A DNA stretch of 13,405 nt from the NCBI GenBank assembly GCA_028565715.1, contig JAOXYC010164438.1, positions 1-13,405 on the forward strand. Reading direction: 5' to 3'. Made by a program: the position numbers and the translations under genes. The DNA comes from Phoronis pallida (lineage: Eukaryota; Phoronida; Phoronidae). Every line of letters begins with the position of its first letter. Within the stretch, counting starts at the first letter, position 1. The notes under the pieces are model-generated. The model did no database searches. It saw only the letters and a program-made list of their open reading frames with translations, and was not told the origin of the DNA. Below are positions 1-8,306 of this stretch, in pieces.

Positions 1-427
1 CATAGTCGCTTTACTTGATAACAAAATTATTCTTTTCCGTTAAACCGTTTTTTCAGAAAAATGAGTTCAATCGGTACTAAAAAGGGCTGTTTTTGGAGGT
101 TTTTGTTGCCTAGCAACGACAGGGTAATAGGCACGTGAATGAAACTCTTATTATTTCTATGTGGGCTGATGCCCGACCTATGTTGAAAGTTTCGTGCAGA
201 TTGGTCGTGTCCTTCTTGGAGAAAAGTTGTCTTAAAATAAAAAGGAAAAAAAGAATAAGAAACGGAGGAAAAACAACTGGTTTACATCCTGTAAGATGTA
301 AACCTAATGATTTATAACTCTAATACTGGAACTTCAATTATACATACAATGCGACGTTTCACCACTGAACTGTACTGTTGGCTTGATCACTTTCTAATGA
401 GCCATGACACTTTGGGTGCTTTGGGTC

Positions 428-479
428 ACGTGATAACCTCAGGAACCCAGCGCTGAAGATTTCCCGCCGGTTATCACGT
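428..479. repeat. Short inverted repeat (11-bp arms)
   Basis: ACGTGATAACC at 428-438 is exactly complementary to GGTTATCACGT at 469-479, with a 30-base loop. The left arm contains an E-box-like CACGTG. It may be a small hairpin or the remnant of a foldback element; no function can be assigned. Confidence 0.5.
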
Positions 480-567
480 ATTAGAATTATTTTACATATT
501 GATATAAGTTTGTTCAACAGACCATCAACAATTACCGAAAAAGTTCATCTGACTGGTAGATATATTT

Positions 568-745
568 GAATTAATTTCATTTGGCACAGTCACTTGTTAA
601 AATTTTGCGAAAATTTTTAAGCCGTCTTTGTCAAGCACTGGAATGAGAATTAGGCTGACCGGAAACTGCAGCGACTCCTCGTGTAGAATTGAAAATTTTC
701 GCAGAATTTTACCAAGTCAGTGACTTCGCCAAATAAAATCAATTC
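568..745. repeat. Imperfect inverted repeat, about 50-bp arms
   Basis: The arm 568-617 is largely complementary to 691-745. Both contain a TTTGGC..AGTCACT block and an AAAATTxTGCGAAAATTTT block, in reverse orientation to one another. A direct repeat, AGACCATCAACAATT, also occurs near 518 and near 751, outside the arms. This looks like a degenerate foldback (MITE-like) element. The 61-codon minus frame across it is a by-product of the palindrome. Confidence 0.6.
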
Positions 746-1180
746 AACAAAGACCATCAACAATTTTTCAAGCAAATTATACTGGACACATAGGTATAGA
801 TGAAATAATCGTGTCCATGTTGATATTAAATACATGTTAGGGATAGTTTAACAAAAGTAAGTTATTTTTCAAACCTTTTTTTGGTGTTGAAGTGATGGGC
901 CCCTCATTTAACTTTGGTGTCGCTAACTCTGAAATGAGGAATTTTTTGGTATTATAACCAGCACTGAATCAATCATATCAAGATGTGATATAATTATAAT
1001 CATATCAAGACTATTTTAATTTTCCTTATTTATTGACTACACAAATGTATCAATTGTTTTTCACTTACCCCCTTTTAAATAGAAAACATTCTGAAATTGA
1101 TTGTGTAAAAAACAGACTTGAAAAATGTTTTTTATCTAGTTGAACTTTTAATTTCTTTTTATGTTCAACCCAACTTTCTT

Positions 1181-1876
1181 CTTAAAGGTTATGTGGGAGG
1201 CTATTTGGCAATACTCTTACTTTTTCAAATATCTATGATATAATATTTTAAGCCCATTAAGGTATATGCAATTAGAGCAAGCATTAGTTTCTGACATTCA
1301 TGTGGTCACGTGACGTGACTAATGGCTTTTCAAATCAAAATTTATTTTTTTTTCAAAAAAAATTGACTTTGGTACACGTCACTCAAAAACCGATGTATTA
1401 ACGATTTATTAACTAATTTACAATTCTGACAGTAAATTCTATTTGTAAAAAAGTGCCATTTTTCTTGTTTTGATAAAATAATTGGATCTTATACTCTAAC
1501 AGAGCGTCAAAATCTAGAGTAGCGAAATGTTGAGAAAAATCCGCTACTCTTGATTTTTGACGCTCCGTTAAAATAATACAAAAAAATTATCTAAACAATT
1601 AAAATGGCACTTTTTACAAATAGAATTTCGAAATAGTGAATAAATCGGTTTCTAGTTTTTGAGTAATGTGTACCGAAGCTAGTTTTTTTTTCAAAAAAAA
1701 CTAGTCACGTGCTCAAGGAACGCTAAACACTAATATTTGCCCTCAAAGTATTGTTTGGTACATTACCTTTCTGAAAATGTATACTTTCACAGTCTGGAAA
1801 TTATTGGTTTCCTAATTTTCTAAAAGAAAGACAGTTCAAGGGAATCTCTAATTTAAGCCTCCCACGTAACCTTAAG
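1181..1876. mobile_element. Foldback (MITE-like) element 1
   Basis: This element of about 696 bp has no coding capacity. Outer arms: CTTAAAGGTTATGTGGGAGG at 1181-1200 pairs with the reverse complement of 1856-1876, apart from two differences. Inner arms run from about 1302 to 1524 and from about 1542 to 1712; they include GTGCCATTTTxxTTGT blocks, CACGTG motifs and poly-T/A tracts, and meet in a central hairpin (GAGCGTCAAAATCTAGAGTAGCG, 1502-1524, against 1542-1565). TTAA lies at or next to both ends, which would suit a piggyBac-type TTAA target site; that is inference. It starts 18 bp past the TGA of the minus-strand zinc-finger gene. Confidence 0.75.
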
Positions 1877-1894
1877 CAGTTGAGCAACATTGCA

Positions 1895-2004
1895 TCACAT
1901 GAATGTTTGTGCTTCACGCATACCTTTTGGGAAATGACTGGTCATGTGTTCCTTTAAAGTGTCCCTGGACGATAACGACTTGTCACAAATGTGACACTCA
2001 TATA
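1895..2004 (-). CDS. Terminal exon: single C2H2 zinc finger
   Basis: The exon follows a TTTTTCAG acceptor and continues the phase-1 frame of the exon at 2340-2257. It reads YECHICDKSLSSRDTLKEH followed by MTSH. This is an exact C-x2-C-x12-H-x3-H finger with the conserved Leu three residues before the first His, so it should bind zinc and possibly DNA. Read through, the frame stops at TGA 1897-1895, eight codons after the finger. Alternatively, a fair donor (AAAAG|GTATGC, GT at 1923-1922) would end the exon in phase 1, like the four introns before it, and join it to exons further left that I could not find. This is part of the larger minus-strand gene. Confidence 0.75.
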
Positions 2005-5000
2005 CTGAAAAACAATTTTTTTTCATGTCATATCACTATTACACATAAGCAAGGCACATGGTACTGCTGATCGACCGGCTGCCAGCATGCCATGTCCAAC
2101 GGCATCACCTGCGATTGGCTTTTTCAGAATGATCTGTCACTGATTGGCTGTTAAAAAAAGAATTCTAATTAACATGCTTTTTTATTTTGAACCCACATCT
2201 ATTCTCTTAATTATAAAGTGAATCATATGTTATTAAGAACAAAAATAAGAACCTACCAATTGGTGGTTCATAGTAGACTGGTTCCATTTCAGGGAAAGGT
2301 GCTGGTTCAATCTCAGGGAAAGGTGGTGGACTGCTTCTATCTGAAAACACAATATATACTCTACATATATAAATGTTCAGTTCATTATATATTCATTAAA
2401 ATAGCAGTTCAGTAAACATTGCCTAATTTGTCAGTTTGAGAAAGGTAAATAATCAATTTTTAAAACAAAATATTGCTGGAAAAAAATATACAAAATGAGA
2501 AGACAAACAGTCGTGTCGTAGTGCAAAAGTCTAAACATTGCAGTTTTCTCAGGAAAAGTATCTTTTCAAGTACTAACCACTTGGTGTTTCAAAAACAATT
2601 GCTGGTTGCAACACAGTCAAATGATGTGGACTACTGGTGTCTGAAATTCACAAGGAAGGTAAGTTCAAAGCTAGCTACCCCAAAATTTTTGTTTGCCTTT
2701 TCTTAGTACTAATAAATATTGATCGACAACATTTGCATGAAAACATGTATTTCACAGGATCTAGCCACTAAGGGTGGGACCATTCACCGAAATTGAATCG
2801 AATTTGATTAATAAATCGTTGATTAGATTATGTACTAATCGAATCGAGACAAAAAATTAATCGAACAAATCAAAAAAAGGTGAATTGGACTATGATGCAG
2901 GTTCATTATATTCACGAAAGGACTCGTACACAAACTTTCTAGTTGATTTGTATTTTGACCCCAGATCCTAAACAATAAGGAGGCAGTATCTTAAGGCCAC
3001 CTAATTAATCAAATTTTGAAAAAGACCAAATACCAAACGCAAAACAACACCTCTTAAAAATAGATAATAAGTATGGCTTTAAATAAATATATTGAATAAT
3101 TTAAACAAATAAATATAGTTCTTAAAATCAATACCTGGTGCAGACAGAGTTCCTGCATTATCTGCCACAGAGGCACTACTACTTGATAAAGTGTTGTCAC
3201 CTAAATGAAATGAAAATATTTTGTCGTAACTTTTCCATTTAAGGAGGAATCGGTATTGTAAGTCATGCTTAAACATGACATTCAATAAGGTGCAATTTAA
3301 ATTTCATGCAATTAATTAAAAAAATGGTCATAAAGTGTGCTAGATACTTTTGTTTTATAAATTGCAATTAATATAAGCCAACAAGAAATCTTTATCAAAA
3401 GTGAACATCCTTCAAATAGATTTTTCACAATTGGCTAATAGCACTAAAACTATTTTATTTCTGATTTCTATTAGAAACCTGTTACTAAAAGTGACATATT
3501 CAATTTGTATTGCTAAAAAACAATTATTTCCTTCAAAATTGCTTTAACATCATCTTATGGGTTGATTTTAGTCTAAGGGCATCACATACTTGTTAAATAA
3601 TGTGCATTTTGAAAAGTTAATGCAATAATGATAAAGTTGACAGTGCAGTGTTACTGCATCATAAAGAGAAAAACATTTTACCTGATATAACTGAAGAGTG
3701 ACCATGGATGTCAATGTTCAGTTTTGCAAACAGTTTTTTTCGGCTGTTTTCTTTAGCAGGGTCAGCCACCTAAAGTATAAAACATTTTTGAAGTGCATGA
3801 AAAATGTGACTCGGATCGACAACCATTTGTCCTTCACATGTCGACAGGAAATGTTTTCTGTAAGTACCAGGGTCCAGTATAAAACCATAATTACACAACT
3901 CTTTATCGAGACTGCTCAGTTAGGCCCCATTTTATACTTTAAAAAATTACCAAAAAACTCCATTTAAAATCAAAAACAGACAGAAAGGCCAATATCAATT
4001 CTGATGCTATAATTGTTTCGAGTGTGTCTGAATCTTCTTACAAGTTCAACATTTACTAATAGGCCATCTCGTACCTTCAGGGGTCGTTTTCTTCCTTTTT
4101 CCTTATTTGCATTCTTAATGACATTTTCCTGTAAGGAAAGTTAAGGTGTCAATATGTAAGTTTAAATTGGACTTGCAAATAATAATCAGAAACATCTCAA
4201 TATGTTTCATGAACCACTTTTATAGTCATAAATTCTAGTGACCTCTTTAAAATTCACTTCAGTTATTAAGATTGATCAAAATGTTTTACAATTTTACAAA
4301 ATAGCAAAACAAAAACAAATTGCAAATTATGTCAATTCATAAATTACCTTATTTATATGAAGGTGTGTCTTGCTTGTCAAAGCTTTAGTAGTGTTCTTGG
4401 TTTTTGTCTGTTTTTGTAGAGGTGTACTTTTGGTTGTTGGCTGAAAGAAAGTTCAGGTTTAATTTCTTGTAAAAAGTTATCTTACCTTGCTCAACACTCC
4501 ATAGCATAAATCATCATTGAAGACTAAAAACATTCAGTAACAAATGTTTCCCATTTGCTACCATATAAATGCTGATAGCCATCATCTTTAGGTTGTTGCC
4601 ACAATTAAAAAAATCCCACTTTGTTTTTGTATGCTTAAATAATGTATAACTTTCATAACCACAAAATAATTACCTTTGCTGATCTCTTGCTTTTCGACTG
4701 AAAGAAACAATAAGTAGAAATGTACATTTATTCGCAACAAAGACAGTTCACAATTTTTTGAAGACTGTGTTGCTTATATATCTTCATTATAATTAATGTT
4801 GGTCATAGCAATGGCTTCTAATTATATTATTTTCGCATTTCAAGTATCATTTATTCATTTGGAAACAAACCATGAACAGTATATGCCAATATGGATATGT
4901 ACTATGGTAGGCTTCAACATTCAACAAAGTGAACTAATGGACAAATAAGACTCAATTTAAGAGTCCATAATGTTACAATCTTGAGTAACCAGCTGCGAAT

Positions 5001-6589
5001 AACTATTTCATTTAGTGTTGTTCATGACCGCTTCAAGTGGATTGAGGACAACTTAGGCATGATTGCTGTACTTACCGGGATACCTATTAGATTTTTTTTT
5101 TATAGATTTATTTGCACAGAAACGATGAGAAAGCTGGAGTTGATCCGATCCGGTTCTTTCTCTTACAAAAATGGCAAAAATAATATTTCAAGGGCAATAT
5201 GACCAAAAACAAAACGGACACACTTGCGCCTAAATTGAACAAAATTCACAATACTAATATGAACAGATTTACTTTAACAACTTAACAATGCTAAAATTAG
5301 AAAGAAGCATGCAACATACACCTCCCAAGCACTGTTTTGTCCAGTTTTTGAATTTTGGATGAAATATTGCAAAACACATGCAATTTGACTTTAAAATCCG
5401 AAAAAGTTGGTTTAAATATTGAAAAGAGGAATTATATTTATAATGTTGGGCTAGAGTTATGATAGGCCCTGGTATCAAGAAGTCTGCTGGTTTGATATTT
5501 TGCATGTTTTGCAGTTTTCACCCAAAATTCAATGGACTAATAGGACTTATGACTGTTCATTCACTAATTATTGTGCTTGAGTTAATGGAATTGCATGCTT
5601 TTTTGCATTCAAAGCACCTTTGCATTTAGTTCACGACACTCCTTGTATAGGGCAGCTTTGTTTTCTGTAATGGCATGAGTTAGCAAACATTAAGTCACCA
5701 TGGTTAATAAAATAAAGCTCTATTTGATATTCTTTCATTGTTCTGTTTTTCTGGTTTTGTTGTTTGAAGATTTTGAAATCTTTTGCAAAAGAAAAGAATT
5801 TAAGATAAATAATATTACAAAGCAATAGTGATAGCAAGTGCAGAACAAAGCATACATAGTATATTATCAAAACTAAGCAGTTGCATATTCTCCCAATCTT
5901 TTGTCAAAAATTAGGAAAACATTGGTTACGTACACCATTTTAGCAATCGGCTGATGCAGTATATATACCTGAAACTTTCATCACAATCGCTTCATAATTC
6001 ACTCCACCATACAGCGCAAAAACGGCACTCCCTACATCAACATCAGGTGCTGACTGGAATAAATCAAAACCAGAATTTCCATCTGGTGTCAGATCGGCAA
6101 GGGTTTCTACATTGTATAGACCGTCTTCCTTAAACTTGACCAAAAAAAATGTTGTCTCTGAAAAGTAAGAGAAATATTATTCAGGTTTTTATCAGTGAGG
6201 AACTGTATGTTGACTTGTGTTGTAATTATGGTTGATACCGTCATCCCGATACTCATGAATCTGAATCTGAACAGAAGAACACTACTGGTGTATTTTATAT
6301 CCAAATTTGTTAGAATAAATTCATTTGTTCCATTTTTAACAAAATTGTCTGCAATATTGAGCCAGTGCATACCAGAAGTCGGCAATGTAAACAAATCAAG
6401 AAGGCCTAGACGATTTTGCCGAGTGGGCGGATTCCGCCAAGAACTTGCAATAAAAAAACGACCACAAAAAAAACTAGTAATTGAGGAATTTCATGGACTG
6501 CATTTATATATGACCGTGAATAATTGGAAACTAATTTACTTACCATCATCAAAAAAAACTGAGGATTTCACCCGTCTTTGTCCGGACAT
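1895..6589 (-). CDS. Multi-exon C2H2 zinc-finger protein with Tudor-like N-terminus (one linking exon unresolved)
   Basis: I do not recognise this gene by name; it is probably a nuclear protein. Exons in transcription order are 6589-6544 (ATG), 6157-5969, [unresolved], 4697-4674, 4440-4348, 4128-4075, 3769-3682, 3200-3135, 2640-2578, 2340-2257 and 2004-1895 (TGA). Every listed border is GT..AG, usually with a TTTCAG-type acceptor. Phases are consistent within exons 1-2 and within the last eight exons. Residues 1-78 carry a hydrophobic pattern (FFLVKFKEDGLYNVETL, then VGSAVFALYGGVNYEAIVMKVS split over its length) like the small beta-barrel modules seen before BEN domains or in Tudor proteins. 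A Lys/Arg-rich stretch (KSKRSAK, KGRKRPLK) could act as a nuclear localisation signal. It is followed by Ser-rich and Pro/Glu-rich linkers and a C-terminal zinc finger. The resolved exons encode 78 + 193 residues. Exon 2 ends in phase 1 but exon 4697-4674 needs phase 0, so an exon of length 2 mod 3 is missing from the model. Confidence 0.72.
2257..2340 (-). CDS. Proline/glutamate-rich linker exon
   Basis: Part of the minus-strand zinc-finger gene. The acceptor is TGTTTTCAG and the donor ATTG|GTAGGT; both junctions are phase 1. It encodes RSSPPPFPEIEPAPFPEMEP then VYYEPPI. PFPE(I/M)EP occurs twice as an internal 7-residue repeat. It is a low-complexity, probably disordered spacer in front of the zinc finger. 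Confidence 0.72.
2578..2640 (-). CDS. Linker exon of the zinc-finger gene
   Basis: The acceptor is AATTTCAG and the donor AAGTG|GTTAGT, both phase 1, 63 bp. It encodes TSSPHHLTVLQPAIVFETPS. No domain is recognised. The three linker exons at 3200-3135, 2640-2578 and 2340-2257 are all symmetrical phase-1 cassettes, so skipping any one would keep the frame. Confidence 0.68.
2775..2890. repeat. ATCGAATC-rich imperfect inverted repeat in an intron
   Basis: ACCATTCACC near 2778 is the approximate reverse complement of GGTGAATTGG near 2880. Between them is sequence rich in AATCGA/TCGATT, with a small GATTAG..CTAATC hairpin. This resembles the ends of short hAT-type non-autonomous elements, but I cannot define termini or a target duplication. 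Confidence 0.35.
3135..3200 (-). CDS. Serine-rich linker exon of the zinc-finger gene
   Basis: The acceptor is TTTCATTTAG and the donor CACCAG|GTATTG, 66 bp, phase 1 on both sides. It encodes DNTLSSSSASVADNAGTLSA plus P, a Ser/Ala-rich linker without a recognised domain. Confidence 0.7.
3682..3769 (-). CDS. Basic/hydrophilic exon of the zinc-finger gene
   Basis: The acceptor is ATACTTTAG and the donor ATATCAG|GTAAAA, 88 bp, phase 0 to phase 1. It begins VADPAKENSRKKLFAKLNID and ends IHGHSSVIS. It contains a short basic cluster (SRKK) followed by an amphipathic segment. The 89-codon plus-strand frame at 3698-3967 is antisense to it and has no support. Confidence 0.7.
4075..4128 (-). CDS. Lysine-rich exon of the zinc-finger gene
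   Basis: The acceptor is TTCCTTACAG and the donor CTGAAG|GTACGA, 54 bp, phase 0 on both sides. It encodes ENVIKNANKEKGRKRPLK; the KGRKRPLK end is a plausible monopartite nuclear localisation signal. Confidence 0.7.
4348..4440 (-). CDS. Lys/Thr-rich exon of the zinc-finger gene
   Basis: The acceptor is TTCTTTCAG and the donor AATAAG|GTAATT, 93 bp. Only phase 0 is free of stops. It starts PTTKSTPLQKQTKTKNTTKA and ends LTSKTHLHINK. It is a basic, low-complexity linker; taken with its neighbours it suggests a DNA- or RNA-contacting tail or a nuclear targeting region. Confidence 0.7.
4674..4697 (-). CDS. 24-bp micro-exon of the zinc-finger gene
   Basis: The acceptor is GTTTCTTTCAG and the donor GCAAAG|GTAATT; it encodes SKSKRSAK in phase 0. 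It is very short, but both borders are strong, and its basic composition continues into the next two exons. It may be alternatively spliced, because its length is a multiple of three. Confidence 0.62.
4698..5968 (-). other. Long intronic stretch with one unresolved exon
   Basis: About 1.27 kb lies between exon 2 and the 24-bp exon. An exon of length 2 mod 3 is required to repair the phase. The best donor is GTAAGTAC (GT at 5075-5074, minus). Upstream of it, the frame starting ERTGSDQLQLS after the AG at 5161-5160 stays open to the donor but exits in phase 1, not 0; it contains a run of ten A, where a one-base length error would change the phase. An 8-bp exon, 5083-5076, would fit the phase but has a poor acceptor. 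A better acceptor at 5231-5230 opens a frame that ends in TAA. I see nothing else coding here. Confidence 0.45.
5969..6157 (-). CDS. Exon 2: Tudor/SH3-barrel-like N-terminal region
   Basis: The acceptor is CTTTTCAG and the donor TTTCAG|GTATAT, 189 bp, phase 1 on both sides. It encodes residues 16-78 (TTFFLVKFKEDGLYNVETLA to YEAIVMKVS). The spacing of two beta-like strands, an acidic loop (SAPDVDVG) and a final VFALY..VNYEAIV.KVS strand pair resembles Tudor-like or chromo-barrel modules. In invertebrates such modules often precede a BEN domain. That is resemblance from memory, not a search result. Confidence 0.72.
6544..6589 (-). CDS. Exon 1 with start codon of the zinc-finger gene
   Basis: ATG at 6589-6587 opens MSGQRRVKSSVFFDD, followed by a strong donor (GATG|GTAAGT). 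The split codon G+AG gives Glu and joins in frame to exon 2. The 5' leader runs into the divergent intergenic region. The 137-codon plus-strand frame at 6195-6608 is antisense to this exon and its intron and is not a gene. Confidence 0.72.
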
Positions 6590-6861
6590 TTGTTATTGTA
6601 AACACTGATAAATCTTCGCAAAACTGAAACCAATGAATTCAGCGTCTCTAACTACGGCTCTCGTTGTATAGTCACGCATTTGCGAGACTATCTAAATAAA
6701 ACACAATTAATACATGTTACTCGGAAATTTGCAACGATTCGAACATTCGAATGATCATTTCCATGATGATTTCAAATTATAAAAAAGAATACCAGTGAAT
6801 ACGTAGCACCAACAAAAAAGAAAGTAACTATGAAGTTTCGCGCCAGTTCCGTGGACCTATA

Positions 6862-6873
6862 TGCGCATGCGCC
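6862..6873. promoter_or_regulatory. NRF1-like palindromic site
   Basis: TGCGCATGCGCC matches the animal NRF1 consensus YGCGCAYGCGCR at all positions but the last. It sits in the CpG-rich core between two divergent genes, about 273 bp from one start codon and 790 bp from the other, where such a site would suit a bidirectional housekeeping-type promoter. Confidence 0.6.
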
Positions 6874-6888
6874 AAGTAGCGTTGCCTC

Positions 6889-6944
6889 GTTCCCAAGCCC
6901 AAATGGCCCCGCGTCGGCTGCATTTGGCGTTTGGGCTTGGGAAC
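6889..6944. repeat. Perfect 15-bp hairpin in the promoter region
   Basis: GTTCCCAAGCCCAAA (6889-6903) is exactly complementary to TTTGGGCTTGGGAAC (6930-6944), with a 26-base GC-rich loop. It lies 16 bp from the NRF1-like site. It could be a cruciform, a paired factor site or a small element remnant. Confidence 0.7.
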
Positions 6945-7660
6945 ACAGTTTTTATGCACATTTTTACTTAGACAGGAAGATCCCATCTCACAGCTAGCTA
7001 TTGTGAGTTACGCGGTGATGATTGTCAACAAATTTTTACTTTTTTAAAAGTCTTCTGTGGTCACATAGTTTTGACAATATCTTCTGGACTTTATTGCGGT
7101 GGTTTTCTTTCAAACCTGACGCTGTTTGTGCTTTTCAAATTCTCCAACGTGGAACTTGTGACTGGACAGCCATCTTTGATTTCGCCATTTTGTGACTGTG
7201 AGCCTCGGCTTATTCTCGATTCTTCCGAAGCGCTTTATCAGTGTTTATAAATATGTTTCGACACAGTAGTTGAGTTCACACGTGTGACTGGACTACTCAA
7301 GTGCAGTAGGAACAACCACGAATATATGACTGAACACCCATGACTGGAAGACTGGGAAACATTTATTGTGATTGTAATGTAATTGAGTTTGCTCAGTGCA
7401 TGTAACCAGGTAACAATTTAACAATTGAATCGATTGAAGCGAACATTGTTTGATTTACTTATCAGAATTAAGATTTTACTACGTCCATGACTGATGCTGT
7501 GAAATATGCAGGGATTCATACTTTCTAGAGACAGAGACAAGATCTTAATTTGAGACTTCACTTTGTCAACGTAAGGTTGACTTGACTATGCCAATTGACG
7601 GTTAGGCGAAAAAATAAACACAGGGATTTACTACCAAGACAACATAAGACAATTAAGACA

Positions 7661-8306
7661 ATGGCGGATCATCTGGACGTTGAAAGTGAAACCAGAAAAC
7701 AAAAACGCGGTCCATACGCCAATGAATCTCGCACGACGGCTTGGAGGAGACACAAAACTGCTAAGATTGCAGAGAGTGATAATACTGGTGAGAAACAAAA
7801 AGCTTCTATGGATGTAGATGATTACGGAGACAGAGTTGTCAATGAAGGAGGTTTTGTGTTCGTGGACGATGAGGCCGGTGGCGGTGTGGACGATGTAGAT
7901 GGTGACGACGACTTCGAAATGAGCGAACCAGTCGATGACCCTGATGACGATCAGAAACCATTATTCGATGGGTCCAGGATAACTGTGGCGGTTAGCCATC
8001 TTCTAATATTGACGTTTGCCATGAGACATGGCCTCTCACATGAGGCAATAAACGATCTGCTGGTGCTCATTGACCTTCACTTGTGCGTGCCGAATCTTTT
8101 CACGAAGTCAAAACAAATCTTCAATGGTTTTTTTGATAAACTGAAGAAACCAATCAAACAAGTTTTTTACTGTGCACATTGTTACTTCATGTGCAGTAAA
8201 GAAGATTCAAAGTTTTGCGAGAATGACGACTGCAAAAAACCATTAGGCAAAGATTGCTACTTCGTTTTTCTTTCTCTCAAAGAACAGATTCAGGAGCGTT
8301 TATCAG
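7661..8306 (+). CDS. Transposase exon 1: acidic region, helical block, zinc ribbon
   Basis: This exon encodes residues 1-215 and ends at ATCAG|GTAAAT in phase 1. The N-terminal KRGPYANESRTTAWRR segment is basic and could bind DNA. Residues 51-100 are Asp-rich (for example GVDDVDGDDDFEM). CAHC at 171-174 and CENDDC at 186-191 are spaced like a zinc ribbon. Reading past the donor gives a stop at 8362 and loses the family-like sequence, which supports splicing. Confidence 0.87.

Larger units (their letters stand above)
1..1180. other. Non-coding left flank
   Basis: I see no supportable gene here. The short open frames (for example 135-317 plus and 650-835 minus) have no recognisable motif, no splice-linked partner and AT-rich composition. 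The stretch holds two inverted repeats, listed separately, and otherwise AT-rich sequence. It lies beyond the 3' end of the minus-strand zinc-finger gene, so it could contain further 3' exons of that gene if the optional donor at 1923 is used; I found no convincing one. Confidence 0.6.
6590..7660. promoter_or_regulatory. Divergent intergenic region / shared promoter and 5' leaders
   Basis: The minus-strand gene starts at 6589 and the plus-strand transposase-like gene at 7661, so this 1.07 kb holds both 5' ends. About 6840-6925 is the most GC- and CpG-rich part of the surroundings and carries the NRF1-like palindrome. GCCATCTTTG and CGCCATTTTG near 7170-7193 resemble YY1 sites. TGACTGGA/TGACTGAA occurs four times in the plus leader (7159, 7285, 7327, 7341). 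A 5'-UTR intron is possible (CAG|GTAACA at 7410 to TTTCTAG at 7528) but unproven. A short upstream frame, ATG at 7588 to TAG at 7605, precedes the main start. Confidence 0.55.

Noticed and set aside
2060-2130. GC-richer segment in the intron before the zinc-finger exon as an extra exon
   Set aside because: A frame after GCAG is open on the minus strand, but no donor there keeps the phase needed by the zinc-finger exon.
3698-3967. 89-codon plus-strand frame
   Set aside because: It is antisense to the exon at 3769-3682, which has canonical borders and joins in phase.
5269-5505. 78-codon minus frame as the missing linking exon
   Set aside because: The composition is AT-rich, no good acceptor is present, and the available donors do not repair the phase.
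6195-6608. 137-codon plus-strand frame
   Set aside because: It is antisense to exon 1 and intron 1 of the minus gene, whose splice sites and frame are far better supported.
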